From Chinchilla lanigera (lineage: Eukaryota > Chordata > Mammalia > Rodentia > Chinchillidae): a stretch of 64,000 nucleotides of DNA. The notes under the pieces are model-generated. The model saw only the letters and a program-made list of their open reading frames with translations. It did no database searches and was not told the DNA's origin. Made by a program: the position numbers and the translations under genes. Within the stretch, counting starts at the first letter, position 1; each line of letters begins with the position of its first letter. Shown one piece after another: positions 22,970-34,269 of the stretch. The stretch spans positions 3,768,561-3,832,560 of the forward strand of contig NW_004955427.1 in the NCBI RefSeq assembly GCF_000276665.1, read 5' to 3'.

Positions 22970-24372
22970 TCCCAGGCTATTTTTCTTCCAGCCTGACTTT
23001 CTCTTCTTTTTCTAGAAGCTTGAGGTGCAACATAAGGTTGTTTATTTGTGCTCATTATATTTTCCTGAGGTGAGAATTCATCACTATAAATTTTCATCTT
23101 TGGAATGCTTTCATTGCATCTCACAGGTTCTGGAAAGTTGTATCTGCATTTTTGTTTGATTTTTAAATATTGTTTAATTTCTTCTTTAATTTCGTCTGTG
23201 ACCCATTGGTTCTTCAGGAGGGTATTACTTAATTTCCATGTGTTTATGGAGTTTTGCAATTTCTTGGCAATAATTTCAAATTTCATTATACTATGGTCAG
23301 ATAATCTGCATGGGACAATTTTAATTCCTCTGCCTCTACTTAAGCATGTTCTATGTGCCAGTATATGGTCTATTATGGAGAATATCCTGAGTGCAGCTGA
23401 AAAGAATGTGTATTCTGATATTGTTGGGTGGAACACTCTGTAAAGATCTACCAAGTCCATTTTTTCACAAGTTTGGTTTAGCTCTGTTATTTCTTTGCTG
23501 ATTTTTTTGTCTAGCTGATCTATCTCTTTGTCACAATGGGGTGGTAAAGTCCCTCATAACAATTGTGTTATTGCATGGTTGATTTTTCATGTTTGTTAAA
23601 ATTTGTCTTATATAGTTGGGTGCTCCTATATTTGGTGCATATATTTATGATTGTTATCTATTCCTCTTGCAGTTTTCCTCTAAAGCATATGTAATAACGT
23701 TCTTATCTCTTTTGATCATTCTTATTTTGAAGTTCACATTGTCTGCAAACAGAATAGATACCTCTGCTTTTTTATTATTTTAAAGAGAATAATAAAAGAA
23801 ACAACAAAATAACAACAACATAGACAGAAACAAAACAAAGCAAAAGCAATAAAAATGATACAGGGTTTCAAAGCAGAATGATAGGAATTAACAGTGGTTG
23901 TTATATTTCATATTGTTATCTTTAACGAAGGTGCTCAGATTACCAGATGAAAGAATGCAAGATTGATCAAACCGTTAAAGAGAATAAAAAATAATAAAAA
24001 ACATTAGAAATGATACAGAGTTTCACTAGACAGGATGGTAGGAATTCATCAGTAGTTATTATATTGTGTATTGCTGTCTTCAAATTAGTTGTTCAGATTA
24101 CCAGATATAAGCATGCAAAATTCGTTAAAAAATTTAAGCATTAACTGCTCCTTTCAGTGGATTCCTGTCACATGGAGTGTTGTTTTCCATCCTTCGACTT
24201 TCAGCCTATGAATTTCCTTTTGAGTTAGATGTGTTTCTTGTATATAGCATATTGGTGGATTTTGTTTCTTAGTCCATTCTGCCGTTTGCTTCTTTTGATT
24301 GGTGAATTGAGGCCATTTACATTGATGGCTACAATTGATGTGTATTGGCTTACCTTTGTCATGCATTTTCCT
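22970..24372 (-). pseudogene. L1 ORF2 endonuclease region (copy A), interrupted
   Basis: The start block, near 24290-24330, precedes TAEWTKKQNPPICYIQETHL and HRLKVEGWKT. After an inserted segment (23776-24156), the domain resumes with MDLVDLYRVFHPTISEYTFF and a CRLSDHSIMKFEI block near 23270, which holds the Ser-Asp-His of the catalytic site. It fuses directly to C-terminal ORF2 sequence near 22960-23010, so the RT domain is deleted. Confidence 0.85.
23776..24156 (-). mobile_element. tandem L1 3'UTR segments inserted in L1 ORF2
   Basis: The ORF2 sequence is continuous across this place in copy B (53960-53990) but here is split by about 380 bp. The insert contains two copies, about 150 bp apart, of the 3'UTR segment seen at 21605-21757. 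The shared core is cagattaccagat, with tgataggaatt or ggtaggaatt upstream. It ends on the low-coordinate side in an ATTATTTTAAAG/T-rich stretch, consistent with the poly(A) end of a 5'-truncated L1 insertion on the minus strand. Confidence 0.75.
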
Positions 24373-24393
24373 TCTGTTGTTTTCCCCCTCCAT

Positions 24394-25145
24394 TTAATTG
24401 CTTGCTCTCCTTTGTGATTCCTTTCTACTGTTGTTCTTGAAGGTGTGGTCATTTTTATCTCTTTCTAGAGTACCTTTTAGTTGTCTTTGTAAGGTTGGTT
24501 TGGAGGTCATGAATTTCTTCAGTTGTTCTTTGTCATGGAAATATCTTATTTCTCCATTAATTTTGAAAGATAGTTTTGCAGGGTGCATCAGTGTGAGTTG
24601 GAAGTTGTTTTCTTTCAAGGCCTGAAATACTTCGCTCCAAGCTCTTCTTGACTTGATGGTTTGTGTTGAGAAGTCTGCCGTGATTCTGATGGGCTTTCCT
24701 TTATAGTTGATCTGGTTCTTTTCTCTAACAGCTTTTACTATTCTGTTCTTTTGCTGAATTTCTGGGATCTTGATTATTATGTGTGGGGGTGTCAATTTAT
24801 TTTTGCTATGCCTAATTAGAGTTCTATATGCCTCACTTATATGTATGTCTGCTTCTTTCTTCCATGCTTGGGAAATTTTCTATTACTTCTGCAAATAGTC
24901 TTTTTAATGTCATTTGTGTTGACTCCTGCTATTTTATTGACACCTATCAATCTTACATTGTTTTTCTTTGCATCATCTTGCAGCTGTTGGATTGTTAGTT
25001 CCTGGTTCCTTGTTATTTTTAAGAGATCTTCCCTTTCACAATTGCTAGTTACAATGCTGTCTTCAATGTCTGAAAGTCTATCTTCAGCTTCATTCATGTA
25101 TTTTTGCCAGCCTTCAATGGAATTTTTAATTTCCTGGATATCAGT
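24394..25145 (-). pseudogene. L1 ORF1 (copy A)
   Basis: Two minus-strand frames give L1 ORF1 blocks. At 25097-24837 there is a coiled-coil end and the start of the RRM (MNEAEDRLSDIEDSI, then NVRLIGV). At 24795-24394 there are the RRM and C-terminal domain (QKNRIVKAVREKNQINYKGK, then RRAWSEVFQALKENNFQ, then GEIRYFHDKEQLKKFM). ORF1 protein is the RNA-binding chaperone of L1 particles. A frame break near 24800-24840 separates the two. Confidence 0.88.
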
Positions 25146-25217
25146 TTAAATGTTTCATGCATTCTAACTCTTTCCTATATTGTTCATTAAAGTTTCCATC
25201 ATTTTTCTGTGCCCCTG

Positions 25218-25570
25218 TGTTATGGTTTGTGTCTGGGTGTCCCCCCAAAGCCTCATGTGGTCATGGGGCAGGCTTTCACAGTTTGACTGATTATGGGTGT
25301 GAGAGCTACACCTGCCCTGGGGTGGACAGTTTGCATACGTAAGGGAGAGCAAGAGGCTGCTTGAGGCCATTTCCTCCCTTGTATGTGCTTGTTGATTTGG
25401 CTGTGTTCTGCCACCAGGAGCTGTAGCCCTCTGCCATGTGCCACTCTGCCTTGTAATCTGCCAAGTATGGACTGAAAGCTCCACAAACTGTAAGCAAAAT
25501 AAACTTTTCCTTCCTTAATTTTGGGTGTCAGGTATTTTGTCCCAGCAATGAGAGGAAAGTAACCAAGGCA
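25218..25570 (+). mobile_element. solo MaLR LTR inserted near the 5' end of L1 ORF1
   Basis: It starts tgttatggtttgtgtctggg and ends with aataaacttttccttcc, then tcaggtattttgtcccagc, then gtaaccaaggca. CCCTG (25213-25217) and CCCTC (25571-25575) are the diverged 5-bp duplication. L1 sequence resumes on both sides in minus orientation. An AATAAA signal lies near 25498. Confidence 0.9.
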
Positions 25571-25849
25571 CCCTCTTTTTAAAATCTGTCTTCTTTAGAT
25601 GCCATTTAGATGCCATTCTTTCATTATTGTTGTCATTTCTTTTTTTTACTTGAGAAATTACTTATGATCTAATTTCTTCTATGCCCTTATGGAGTTGTTT
25701 CTTTGCTTCACTTGTGATCATTTCAGAGATTTCAGGTGTGTGGCTTCCAAGTTCTTCTATGTCAGTGTTTCCTGGACTTGTTCTGACATTGCATTTTGCT
25801 CCTTTGTTTTGACATTTTCAAAGCTCTTGAATTTTCTCAGGTCTCAGCA

Positions 25850-26050
25850 TAGCTCCTGTGAAGGTGGTCAGGTAGGATGTGGCTTACCAAGGCTCCCAAA
25901 GCTCACCAGGGCTCAGCATCACTCTACAAAGGTGGGGAAGCTCACCAAAGCTTTCTGGAGCTCAGCATCACTCCCATGATGGTGGGGGAGCGGGTTGCAG
26001 CTTACTGAGATTCCCGAAGCTGTCTGGGCTCAGCATCACTCCTGCAATGA
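25850..26050 (-). repeat. short tandem units in the L1 copy A 5' region
   Basis: The GCTCAGCATCACTC-like segment begins units near 25853, 25909, 25958 and 26026. Each is followed by a variable aaggtggg/gatggtggg and agctcaccaa or agcttactga segment. Unit lengths run about 50-70 bp. The position upstream of ORF1 is where rodent L1 families carry promoter monomers. Confidence 0.6.
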
Positions 26051-26099
26051 TCATTCATGATGATTCTTTATTTGCTTAACAGTGTCTAATTCCTGAGGT

Positions 26100-26880
26100 T
26101 AATTTTAATAGAGTCTAATTCATCTATTTTCTTCTATGAGTTATGCTTTTAGCGTTATGTTTAAGAAATCTTTTACCTTTAGAATATAGATCTTTTGCAT
26201 TCATTCATTCTTGCTTTATTGCATGTTCTAGAACATGCAACATGATATAGAATACAAGTGATGAGAATGCACATCCCGCCTTGTTCCTCATTTTAGGAAA
26301 AACACTTCATTTTTCATCACTAAGCATGATGTTAGTTATATATGCTTCACTGATGTGAAACTCTCTCCTCCTTCTACTGTCTACTCTCTTCTCCCTCTAA
26401 GCTCTCTGAGAGCTTTTATTGCACATAGGTAGTGCGATTTGTTAGTTTTTAAAATAGTTTTTGTATCTTTAGGTTGTGTCAGTACAGTGTGTTTCTCTCA
26501 ATACTTCAAATATTTCATTCTATCTCTGTTTGGTTGCATGTTGCTGAGAAGTCAGATGTAATTCTTACCTTTGGTTCTCTGACCTTTTCTTTGTCTTCCA
26601 CTTTGTGAGATTTGAATATGACACTTGTAGGTGTAGAGTTTTAGGCATTTACCCTGCTTGGTGTTCTCTGAGCTTTGTGGTTCTATGGTTTGTTGTCTGA
26701 CACCAATTTAGAAGAAATTTTTGGTGAACGTTGCTTTGATGGCTTTCTCTCTTTTGTTCTCCTTCTTGTCATCCCATTACACACTGTTTCACTTATAGCA
26801 GTTGTTTCTTAGTTATAAGATACCCTATTCTGTATTATTCTTTTGGAATAAGATTTAAACTGGAAGACTATCTTTTTATA
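26100..26880 (-). mobile_element. old L1M/HAL1-type LINE pieces
   Basis: Antisense old-LINE blocks: ttatgcttttagcgttatgt, then aagaaatcttttacc (ORF2 C-terminus), cgccttgttcctcatttta (RT region) and, at 26540-26700, gacacttgtaggtgtagag, then taccctgcttggtgttctct, typical of old L1/HAL1 ORF1-side sequence. Strongly diverged; probably more than one piece. Confidence 0.65.
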
Positions 26881-27129
26881 AATGCTAGATACTGTAAATT
26901 ATACTTTTCTGGTTGGCAGTTCATTGCTGCTTTCTATTCTGCTACTAGTTTACTGGGTAACTTTGAGTAAGTTAAATTGCCTTATTCTCTTTCATTGTTC
27001 AGTGAAAGGTTAGAGTAGCATTCTATGGCACAAGTAGTGCTTTGACTTACCAAAAGAGGTCTAATTGTGTTCTGATGCTAATTTCTCTCCATTGTTAGCT
27101 TACTTATATATAAAACAAAAATATTTTAA

Positions 27130-27380
27130 TGATAATAATAGTGACCATTTACTGTGCACTTGCTAATTATGAGGCATTCTTCCAAACACTTCATATGCAT
27201 CAATTCTTTTAACTTTCACAAAAACCTCTTAGGCAGGTGCTGAATTCTCCCCCTTTTACATAATAGCATCTAACAGGATGGTGAAGTAATTTGCCTAGAA
27301 TCACAGAGCTGGTGGGTGCTAGACTTTGGATTCAAATGTAGGCAGTTTGTTCTAAAATCCACAATCATAATGACTATGTC
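27130..27380 (-). repeat. MIR SINE
   Basis: The plus strand shows gtgcacttgctaattatgag, then the core tgaagtaatttgcctagaat, then cacagagctggtgggtgc. It is the reverse complement of a nearly full MIR. Confidence 0.75.
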
Positions 27381-27792
27381 CTACTGGTGTTTAAGATTAT
27401 TTGAAGTTTTCTTGATTATTTATATATTAAATTAAATATATAATTTTATATATAATCTTTGAAATATAAAAAGAATTGTATTAAATAGTTTACTATCTTG
27501 AAGTACTATTTCAAGTAATTTTTTATTTGTTAAAAAGTCAAAATCATTTTATTGTATGGTTTAGAGCTCATATACATTGTGGCAACTAGATTAGAAAGAC
27601 TGATAAAAATAATCACCAGTATTCTTTTTAATTATTTGGCTATCAAAATTCCAATAAAATTTCAGAAATTTTCCAAATGTTTTTTAAAAATCAATGTTCT
27701 CCTTTAAGTTTGGAGTAATGATGCAAATGGACCAGAGCATTTTCTTTGTGGGCATAATGACCTGAGTACACTAGTTAGTTATTATGAAAAGG

Positions 27793-27868
27793 AAGCTCCG
27801 TGGTAGAGCACTTGTCTAGTATGTGTGAGACCCTGGCTCATTCCCCACAAACAAAATAAATTAAGATG
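27793..27868 (+). mobile_element. older ID-like SINE fragment
   Basis: ctccgtggtagagcacttgt, then ctagtatgtgtgagaccctgg, then cattccccac and an A-rich tail. This resembles a generic rodent ID consensus more than the younger copies in this window, and it lacks the first bases. Confidence 0.6.
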
Positions 27869-27869
27869 T

Positions 27870-28140
27870 GTCATTAACATGTACCAAATACCCACAATGA
27901 ATATAAACACTATATGTCACATCATAAACTAAAAATAATGATAACAATAAGAATGAAAATGGGGAAAAGGGATTTAGAGATAGAGGAGGGAAGCTAGATG
28001 GGAAGACTTAGGGGATTAAAAATGAATCAAGCTGTGTTATGTACATGAACCTACTCCCTAAAATGAATGTAAACATATGCTGCAAACATGTACTAATGAA
28101 ATTTACAAGGGCAAGGGAGGGGGCCTATGAAAAGAAAAGT
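27870..28140 (+). mobile_element. possible L1 3'UTR remnant
   Basis: G/A-rich gaggagggaagctagatggg, then aatgaatcaagctgtgttatgtacatg, then tatgctgc and aagggaggggg resemble the purine-rich 3'UTR of some rodent L1 families. Tentative. Confidence 0.3.
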
Positions 28141-29390
28141 GGATTGATTATACCCAGTTTCGGTTTTATTTTGCATATCTATAATCTTATAATTCCCCCA
28201 AATCTCTAAATGTTCTCCATTTAATATAAGAATATTCAGGTATGAACAGGTGAAATGATTGCACAATCTCAATGACTAACAGGTAGAAGAGAAAGATTTT
28301 TCTCTCTTGTTGATCTGATGCCAAATCTCTTACTTTTATTTTATTTCATTTTTTAAAAATCTCTTGCTTTTAGCACAAGGCCAACATGCTTTCTTATGAA
28401 ACAGAAGTAGTGCCGATGTTTAACTGAAGGTATCTGTTTTAGAGTTAGGAGCGGAAGCTTAGGGACACTGTAAGTGCCTCTGAAGAACATGCAAATGACT
28501 CTGGATAAAAGAAAGATACTTTCAAATCTAAAATGCCCAAACTCTGAAATAAGAACTTTTTGACACTTATTTCCTATGTCTTTCCCTGCTGTGTTGTGAG
28601 TGGCCAAGACTGCCTCTCATGAAGTGTGATAAGTAGGTGATCATGTGTGTGGATACAGATGAATGTTCCATTCCAGTGCTTTTCCTGAAATACCTTTAAT
28701 CAGAGGTAAGGAGAAGCTTGAGTGAGATGATAGATGGCAACTTATGTCATTCTAGAAGGAAGGACGTTTTCATCTAAAGATTAGTAGAAAAGCTATATGT
28801 TTGTATTGAATGTATCTTCTAGGAGTAGAGAAAAAAATCAAATTTTCTTGGTCAATTTTGGGAAAAAATAGTATTCTTTTCTTTCTGAATTTAGATAATT
28901 CAGTAAAGAGCTTCTTCAAGGCACATTATTTCCTGTTATGGAAATCTGAAAAATTAGTATAGATCTTTAAACACATCGGGGGTTCATAATCATAATAAAT
29001 CATTTGAAAATGAAATAAAGAACCCCTAGAGATTCCAGCCTCTCTGAGTCACAGAAGTTTCTGCTAATTCCTGGCCTCTGCTGTCCTCCACGCTTGTCAC
29101 GACTCAGAAGGTCTCTCTGCAGGACCAGCTCCTTGTTCAGTTGTTCTTTGTGCAAGTCTTATTTTGGTTCCTTACCGTGTTCATCGTTTCATGACTTTTG
29201 AAGGGCCAAGAAAACCTAATAAATGTTAAGAGCGAATTTAGAGTCAGATAATTCCTCCTTTCCTTAAGTAGCAGGGCTTTGTAGAAATGCGTTCCATAGC
29301 GTTCCCATGTTTTGTCCCGGTATTATGTTCATGGCTAAATTCATGTTAATTGCTTTTCTTTAAAATGGCACCTTCTAGAGGCCGTTCTGC
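28141..29390. other. unassigned intergenic DNA
   Basis: No recognised repeat. From about 29000 the sequence becomes less AT-rich and looks single-copy. No open frame has domain support. Confidence 0.45.
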
Positions 29391-29394
29391 TGTC

Positions 29395-29575
29395 ATGGAA
29401 ATGTCTTGTATGTTCTGCAATGGTCATTACTTGCCACTTGTGACTATGAAGCACTAAAATAAGGCTTGTGTTACCCAGAAATTGAGTGCTGAATTTTAAA
29501 TTTAACTAAATTTAAGTCACCTTTAAACAGCCGCACGTGGCTACTGGCTATTACTTTGGAGAGTACATTTTAAAA
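29395..29575 (+). mobile_element. hAT-Charlie-like MER element, tentative
   Basis: cttgccacttgtgactatgaagc, then gagtgctgaattttaaatttaact and, at the right, gccgcacgtggctactggcta match a known mammalian non-autonomous hAT pattern (…cacatgtggctagtggctac…). The exact family is not determined. Confidence 0.5.
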
Positions 29576-30680
29576 ATTGAATAAATCTCGGGTCCCCTCT
29601 TGGCTCTCTTATTTTATTGTGCTTCATTTAATTTTAAAGCACACTCTAGGTAGACTTCTCTCCTTTTCACTTTTTTTTTTAAAGGCAAGCAAATAGGCAC
29701 GTTTCAGCATAGGGAAGAAATGCTTTTGTAAAGTCTCAATATTTCAGGACAAAGTGTCCATTTGTCTTGAGAAATATCTGGCTTTGAAATTTTGTTGCTG
29801 TGGGCACTGAATGAAGCCTCAATTTCCACGCTTCGGAGGTGGTATCGATGCACATTAGCAGCGTGTGCCGCGCACACAGCGTCAAGGGAACAGCCACACG
29901 CTCTGAGGTCTGTGCTTAACAGCTCTGCCTGGGGAATCCTGCAGATTCTTTGAGTGTCCTCTTAAAAACTCTACTATCTGTTCCACAAGAGGAACAGATG
30001 CATCTTTCTATATAGTGCAATCAGCAGAGTTCAGTAGACGAAAGGCTGGGCTATATTCATATTTCTTTCACAGTGCTGAGTATATCAGTGGTACTTAAAC
30101 CAGGCTTCTTCACAGCCAGCTTCACTATTTTAAAAACTGGTTTCTATTTTGGCTATTTGCGATCAGGAGCTACTGAGCTTTCCCTTGAATCAATTATACT
30201 CATTGTTTAACTTCTTTCTACTGCAGGGCTTTACGGTATGCTAGTGGTTTTATCTTAAAATGTGATTTTCAGACATTTCTATCTTTATGAAGAAAATGGT
30301 TGTTTACTTTCTATTCTTTTTAAAATAAGACAACGATTTTAACTTAAATACTATGGCTTGTAGTATTTTCTTTCTTTTAGAAATAATGTACATTTTATAC
30401 TATGGATAGAAGTAAGACCCTCCCCCAGCACATTTAGACAGGAGCAAGAAGTTCTGGCCTCTCTTTACATTTTAGGGTTATGACACATAACAGTGTAATG
30501 CATATTTCAAAATGCTGGAAGATAGGATTCTGAAAAATTTTATGCTAAAGAAAAGTTAAGTGAGGAGATAGAGATATTTAACTTGATTTAAACAGTACAT
30601 CATGTATGCATGTGGGAAAGTATCATGTATTCATCATATGTTACCCCATTAATGGGTTTTATGACTCAGTTAAAATATAC
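29576..30680. other. unassigned DNA with a CpG-rich patch
   Basis: At 29828-29890 there are eight or so CpGs in about 60 bases, unlike the rest of the window, including the near-palindrome GTGTGCCGCGCACAC (29862-29876). No gene is seen. The rest is AT-rich. Confidence 0.45.
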
Positions 30681-30833
30681 TTTCTTTTTGTCTTTTTGAG
30701 ACAAGATCTTACTATGCATTTCAGACTGGACTTGAGCTCACTTTGTAGCCCAGGCTGGTCTTAAACTAGCGGTGATACTCCTGCCTCAGCCTCCCAAATG
30801 CTGGGATTACAGGTGTCAGCCACCATGCCTACC
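30681..30833 (-). mobile_element. B1-like 7SL-derived SINE
   Basis: Reverse complement of a B1/Alu-type body: tttttgagacaagatcttac, then gtagcccaggctggtctt, then cctcagcctcccaaatgctg, then ggattacaggtgt. The middle (cagactggacttgagctcac) is the B1 internal duplication that gives a quasi-dimer. CAGTTA recurs at 30667-30672 and 30834-30839 as a possible duplication. Confidence 0.92.
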
Positions 30834-30839
30834 CAGTTA

Positions 30840-31125
30840 CCATAAACTTAATTAATTATAAAAAATAAAGAGTAATAAAGGCACAGCATAAGATACTAAT
30901 GATATAATAAAACTTTATAATATGGTAATGTCTATTTTTACTTAGGAAGAGAGGAGTATGATCAGCATGGAGAATTAATGCTTTTTCTGGATTGAAGGAG
31001 AGATGATAATGGATACTAAATATGGTCCATTTCAGTTGATAATCCTGATTTTTTTTTTTACCTTGGAAGGGAAAGGGAGGAAAAAGAGCAAGTTTGTGAA
31101 GTAAAGGAGTTATCTGTAGTGGGCT
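30840..31125. other. unassigned AT-rich DNA
   Basis: Nothing recognised. Confidence 0.4.
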
Positions 31126-31140
31126 GAAGGCTTATCATGA

Positions 31141-31232
31141 TTTCCTTTTTTTTTTTCCAGTACTGGGAATCGAACACACAACCTTGCCCTTGCCAGGAAG
31201 GCACTTATGCCACTGAGTTAAATCCCCAGCCG
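31141..31232 (-). mobile_element. ID-type SINE
   Basis: T run, tactgggaatcgaacacac, then cttgccaggaaggcac and gagttaaatccccagcc. A perfect 15-bp duplication, GAAGGCTTATCATGA, lies at 31126-31140 and 31233-31247. Confidence 0.95.
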
Positions 31233-31247
31233 GAAGGCTTATCATGA

Positions 31248-33313
31248 ACTCATGAGCTCCAGACTAAAAGTATAACAGTTGATAGTAAAACGAGGGTTAA
31301 CTGGAGATTTGTCTTAAAAATCAACATGGTAAACCAAGTACTAAATTAAGTGATAATTATAAATAAATAAAACTCAAGGAGACAAAGCAAAACCCTATGG
31401 TAGCATTTTTTCATATCTTGCCATATATTATTTCATTTAGTATTAACTGTTGAATTTATGCTATTATTTTGCAGACTTATAGATTCATAGGAAAAGTAAA
31501 GTTGACTGGATCTCAGTCTTTATCTCCCACAGTTTGCATTGCTCTCAGCACCAGAACGTTACTTGTGTACCTTGGAATAATTTGGCACATTCACTTGGTG
31601 AGATTTCTAGCTTCATAGCTATTACAGAGTGGTAGACACAGAGCCTAGGGAGGGACAAGGAGGAGGAAGGAAAGTTTAGATACATTGTGCAGAAGCATTC
31701 TTTACCATGCCATGGTGCTGCTTACCATGGTTTTTCTGAGGTGAATGCTTCTAAGGTAATTGGGATTCTCTTGGTGAATTTTTCTAAACAGTTAATCTGT
31801 TTTTTAATTGCAAATTAATTTTTGAATTAATTATTTGGTATTTAAAGTGGTAACTTGATAAAGCATTTATTTGAATTCATTTGGGGGCATGTTCATTTTT
31901 CTCTTCATTTTCTGTTCTTACCATGGTCTGAAAAGAGGTCATAAGACAGAATTTCATATGTCAAACTTCCTGCCAATTTTGCTTTCTTGAGAATTCCCAC
32001 TATAGAAACTAGCAAGCATGAGTTGGATTGGTATGGTTTATGGAAATATATAACAACAGGAAGCCAAATCACTCAGTTAACAATTTAAAATTTTTCTTTC
32101 CCTTCCCTGTGTTCTGAGAAGAGAGGAAAGAAGGATGGTGGAATCAAAAAATATTTCTTTACAAACATCACTTTAAAGACAATTTTTTCTTAAAGAGATA
32201 AAAATCACACATATATTAAAGCAAGAGTAAACATTACACTAATTATCTAAATACCAAATAACGGCCTGAATAGGATAATTACTTGGGATAAACTCAAATA
32301 CTTCAGCATCTTTTCTAGTCATATCTGTTATTAATATAACACCATACTTTAAATATGAAAATCCTTTTATTATTTTATCAGTTTTTGTTTAACAAAGTTG
32401 AAATTATTCACCCTTGAAGTTAACTTCTTTTTGAACACTGCTGGAGCTTTTATTACTTAACTCGTTCAGAACTTCCTTTGCTCTTGAAAGGATAAATGCT
32501 AATGTCATTCTATTTATAAATTTTTTTCAATAAGAGAATTTCTTTAAAGCTTCAAAATTTGAATTTTTGGGGGATCTGTACGTTGAATATTTTGTAGAGA
32601 TTTCCAACAGAGTTTGAATAAATTGTAGCTGAATATCAGATTAAAAACAAAAGAAATAGCATAAGAAATTTAGGATGATTTACAAAGAAGTTCCCCAAAG
32701 ACTTTTAAGCAATTAAAAATTCTACTGTATGATTATCACTTCAAACAAAAGAATATCTACTGCCATGCTAAGAAATTTTTTTGTATTTGGTATCAACTTA
32801 CCACAAAAATATCATATAATATTTCAGGTACTAAAACTAGGTAATTATATTCTTAAAATTTTTGACAATTGCAGCTACTAATTTTCTGGGTACATAGTTC
32901 ATTATGTTCTGATATAACTGTGCATTTTATGTAACATACATCCAAATTTTGAGCATATCTCTTCTACAGAGATGTCTTCATTTGATAAAAACAGTGTAAA
33001 AGAGAAAAAACATTTTCCTATATTATAGAAATTGAATGGATGAGAAAAAAATACTAGAAGTATCTCTATGTGAATAAATTCCACTAGTTAAATGAAATAG
33101 ACAGATTCTAGAATGACAGGATTAGCAAAAATCATTCAAGAAGAAATAGACAATCTAAATACCCTTATTTTTTGTTAAATAATTTAGTTTAGTAATCAAA
33201 GTCTCTCCAACATAAAGAAAGTGAGTCTAGATAACTTCTGTTTGGTTATAAAATATTTTAAACAGAAAATCGTATTTAAATTATACTAACTCTTCCAGGG
33301 AGGAAGAAAACGT
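31248..33313. other. unassigned AT-rich DNA
   Basis: No gene or clear repeat. Sequence is strongly AT-rich with frequent short A and T runs. Confidence 0.45.
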
Positions 33314-33318
33314 TCTAT

Positions 33319-33698
33319 TGTAGGTACCTTTTTGTTGGGACAAAATATCTGACAAGTTAAAGGGAAAGATTTATTTTGTCTCATGGCTTGAGAGGCGTCA
33401 GTCCATGGTTGGCTGACTCAAAGGCAGAAGCATCATGGCGGAGGCAAGCTGTTTAGCTCAGGGCAGCCAGAAGCAGAGAGGGCAGGAAAAGAGAGAGAGC
33501 CAGAAGGAGAGATGTACCCCGCAAAGGCGTTCCCCGAGTGGCCCACCTCCTCCAGCTGGTCCACACCTGCTAGTAGCTGTGAACTCATCAACGCATTGAG
33601 CCATTGATGAGGGTAGTGCTCTTGTGATCCAACTGCGTTAAAAAAAGCTCCACCTGAGCACATGAACCATATGGAGGACATTTTAGATCAAACCCACA
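33319..33698 (-). mobile_element. solo MaLR LTR
   Basis: Antisense LTR: tgggacaaaatatctgacaag, then gtcagtccatggttggctga, then gcagaagcatcatggcgga, ending gacattttagatcaaaccca. It shares all these landmarks with the LTRs at 13.1, 45.2 and 58.0 kb. No matching 5-bp duplication was found, so the edges may have shifted. Confidence 0.85.
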
Positions 33699-34265
33699 TG
33701 AACTGTCATTTTATTTGTAATGTAAAGGATAACCCTACTCTCAAAACCAGGCAGTGCATTGCAAGAAATAAAAATTTGATTAATAATCTTCACCCAATAG
33801 ATACAATGATCCTTAAGAAAATATGAGCTTATCAGACTCAAACATTACATGTTTGGTATCATGAAATGTAAAACTTACTTTCTTAAATTCATTTGCTCAT
33901 ATTTGTTGCAGCCTGAATATGTCCTTTGTCATATAAATAAATTGCAAATAGTTTTCCTATTTTGTGCCCTACATATATATTTTCTTAATGATATATTTTT
34001 AAAAAGCAAGTTTTTAGATAAGATTCAGTGTATCAATTTTGTTTATTAAAGACCAGTAAGGTTTTGTGTCTGTGTGTCATACTAAAAAATATTTCAATAT
34101 TCCACACTTACGGAGATTTTCGTTTTGTTCTTCTAAAACTGCAGTAGTTTCAACATTGACATTTACACACAGTGAACTTGTTACTTGACAAGAAATATAT
34201 GAATAACTCAAAAATGATAAAATATTTGAATATACACTTTACAAAATGATGTAAGAATGGACAAT
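33699..34265. other. unassigned AT-rich DNA
   Basis: Nothing recognised. Confidence 0.4.
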
Positions 34266-34269
34266 AAGT

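Larger units (their letters stand above)
21557..26050 (-). mobile_element. LINE-1 copy A, 5' to 3' on the minus strand, internally deleted
   Basis: On the minus strand the order is: repeated 5' units (26050-25850), more 5' sequence, ORF1 (about 25145-24394), the ORF2 endonuclease part (24372-22970), the ORF2 C-terminus (22960 to about 21930) and a 3'UTR ending in AATAAA plus A run at about 21557-21570. The reverse transcriptase region is missing. Copy B at 50.8-56 kb retains the matching 1.9 kb (about 51185-53110). A solo LTR and a tandem 3'UTR insert interrupt it. It cannot encode a working machinery, having lost RT and gained stops. Confidence 0.9.

Noticed and set aside
24841..25149. plus-strand open frames over the L1 ORF1 region
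   Set aside because: They are antisense shadows of the minus-strand L1 coding sequence. The same holds for plus frames at 22761-23443 and 50946-52446.
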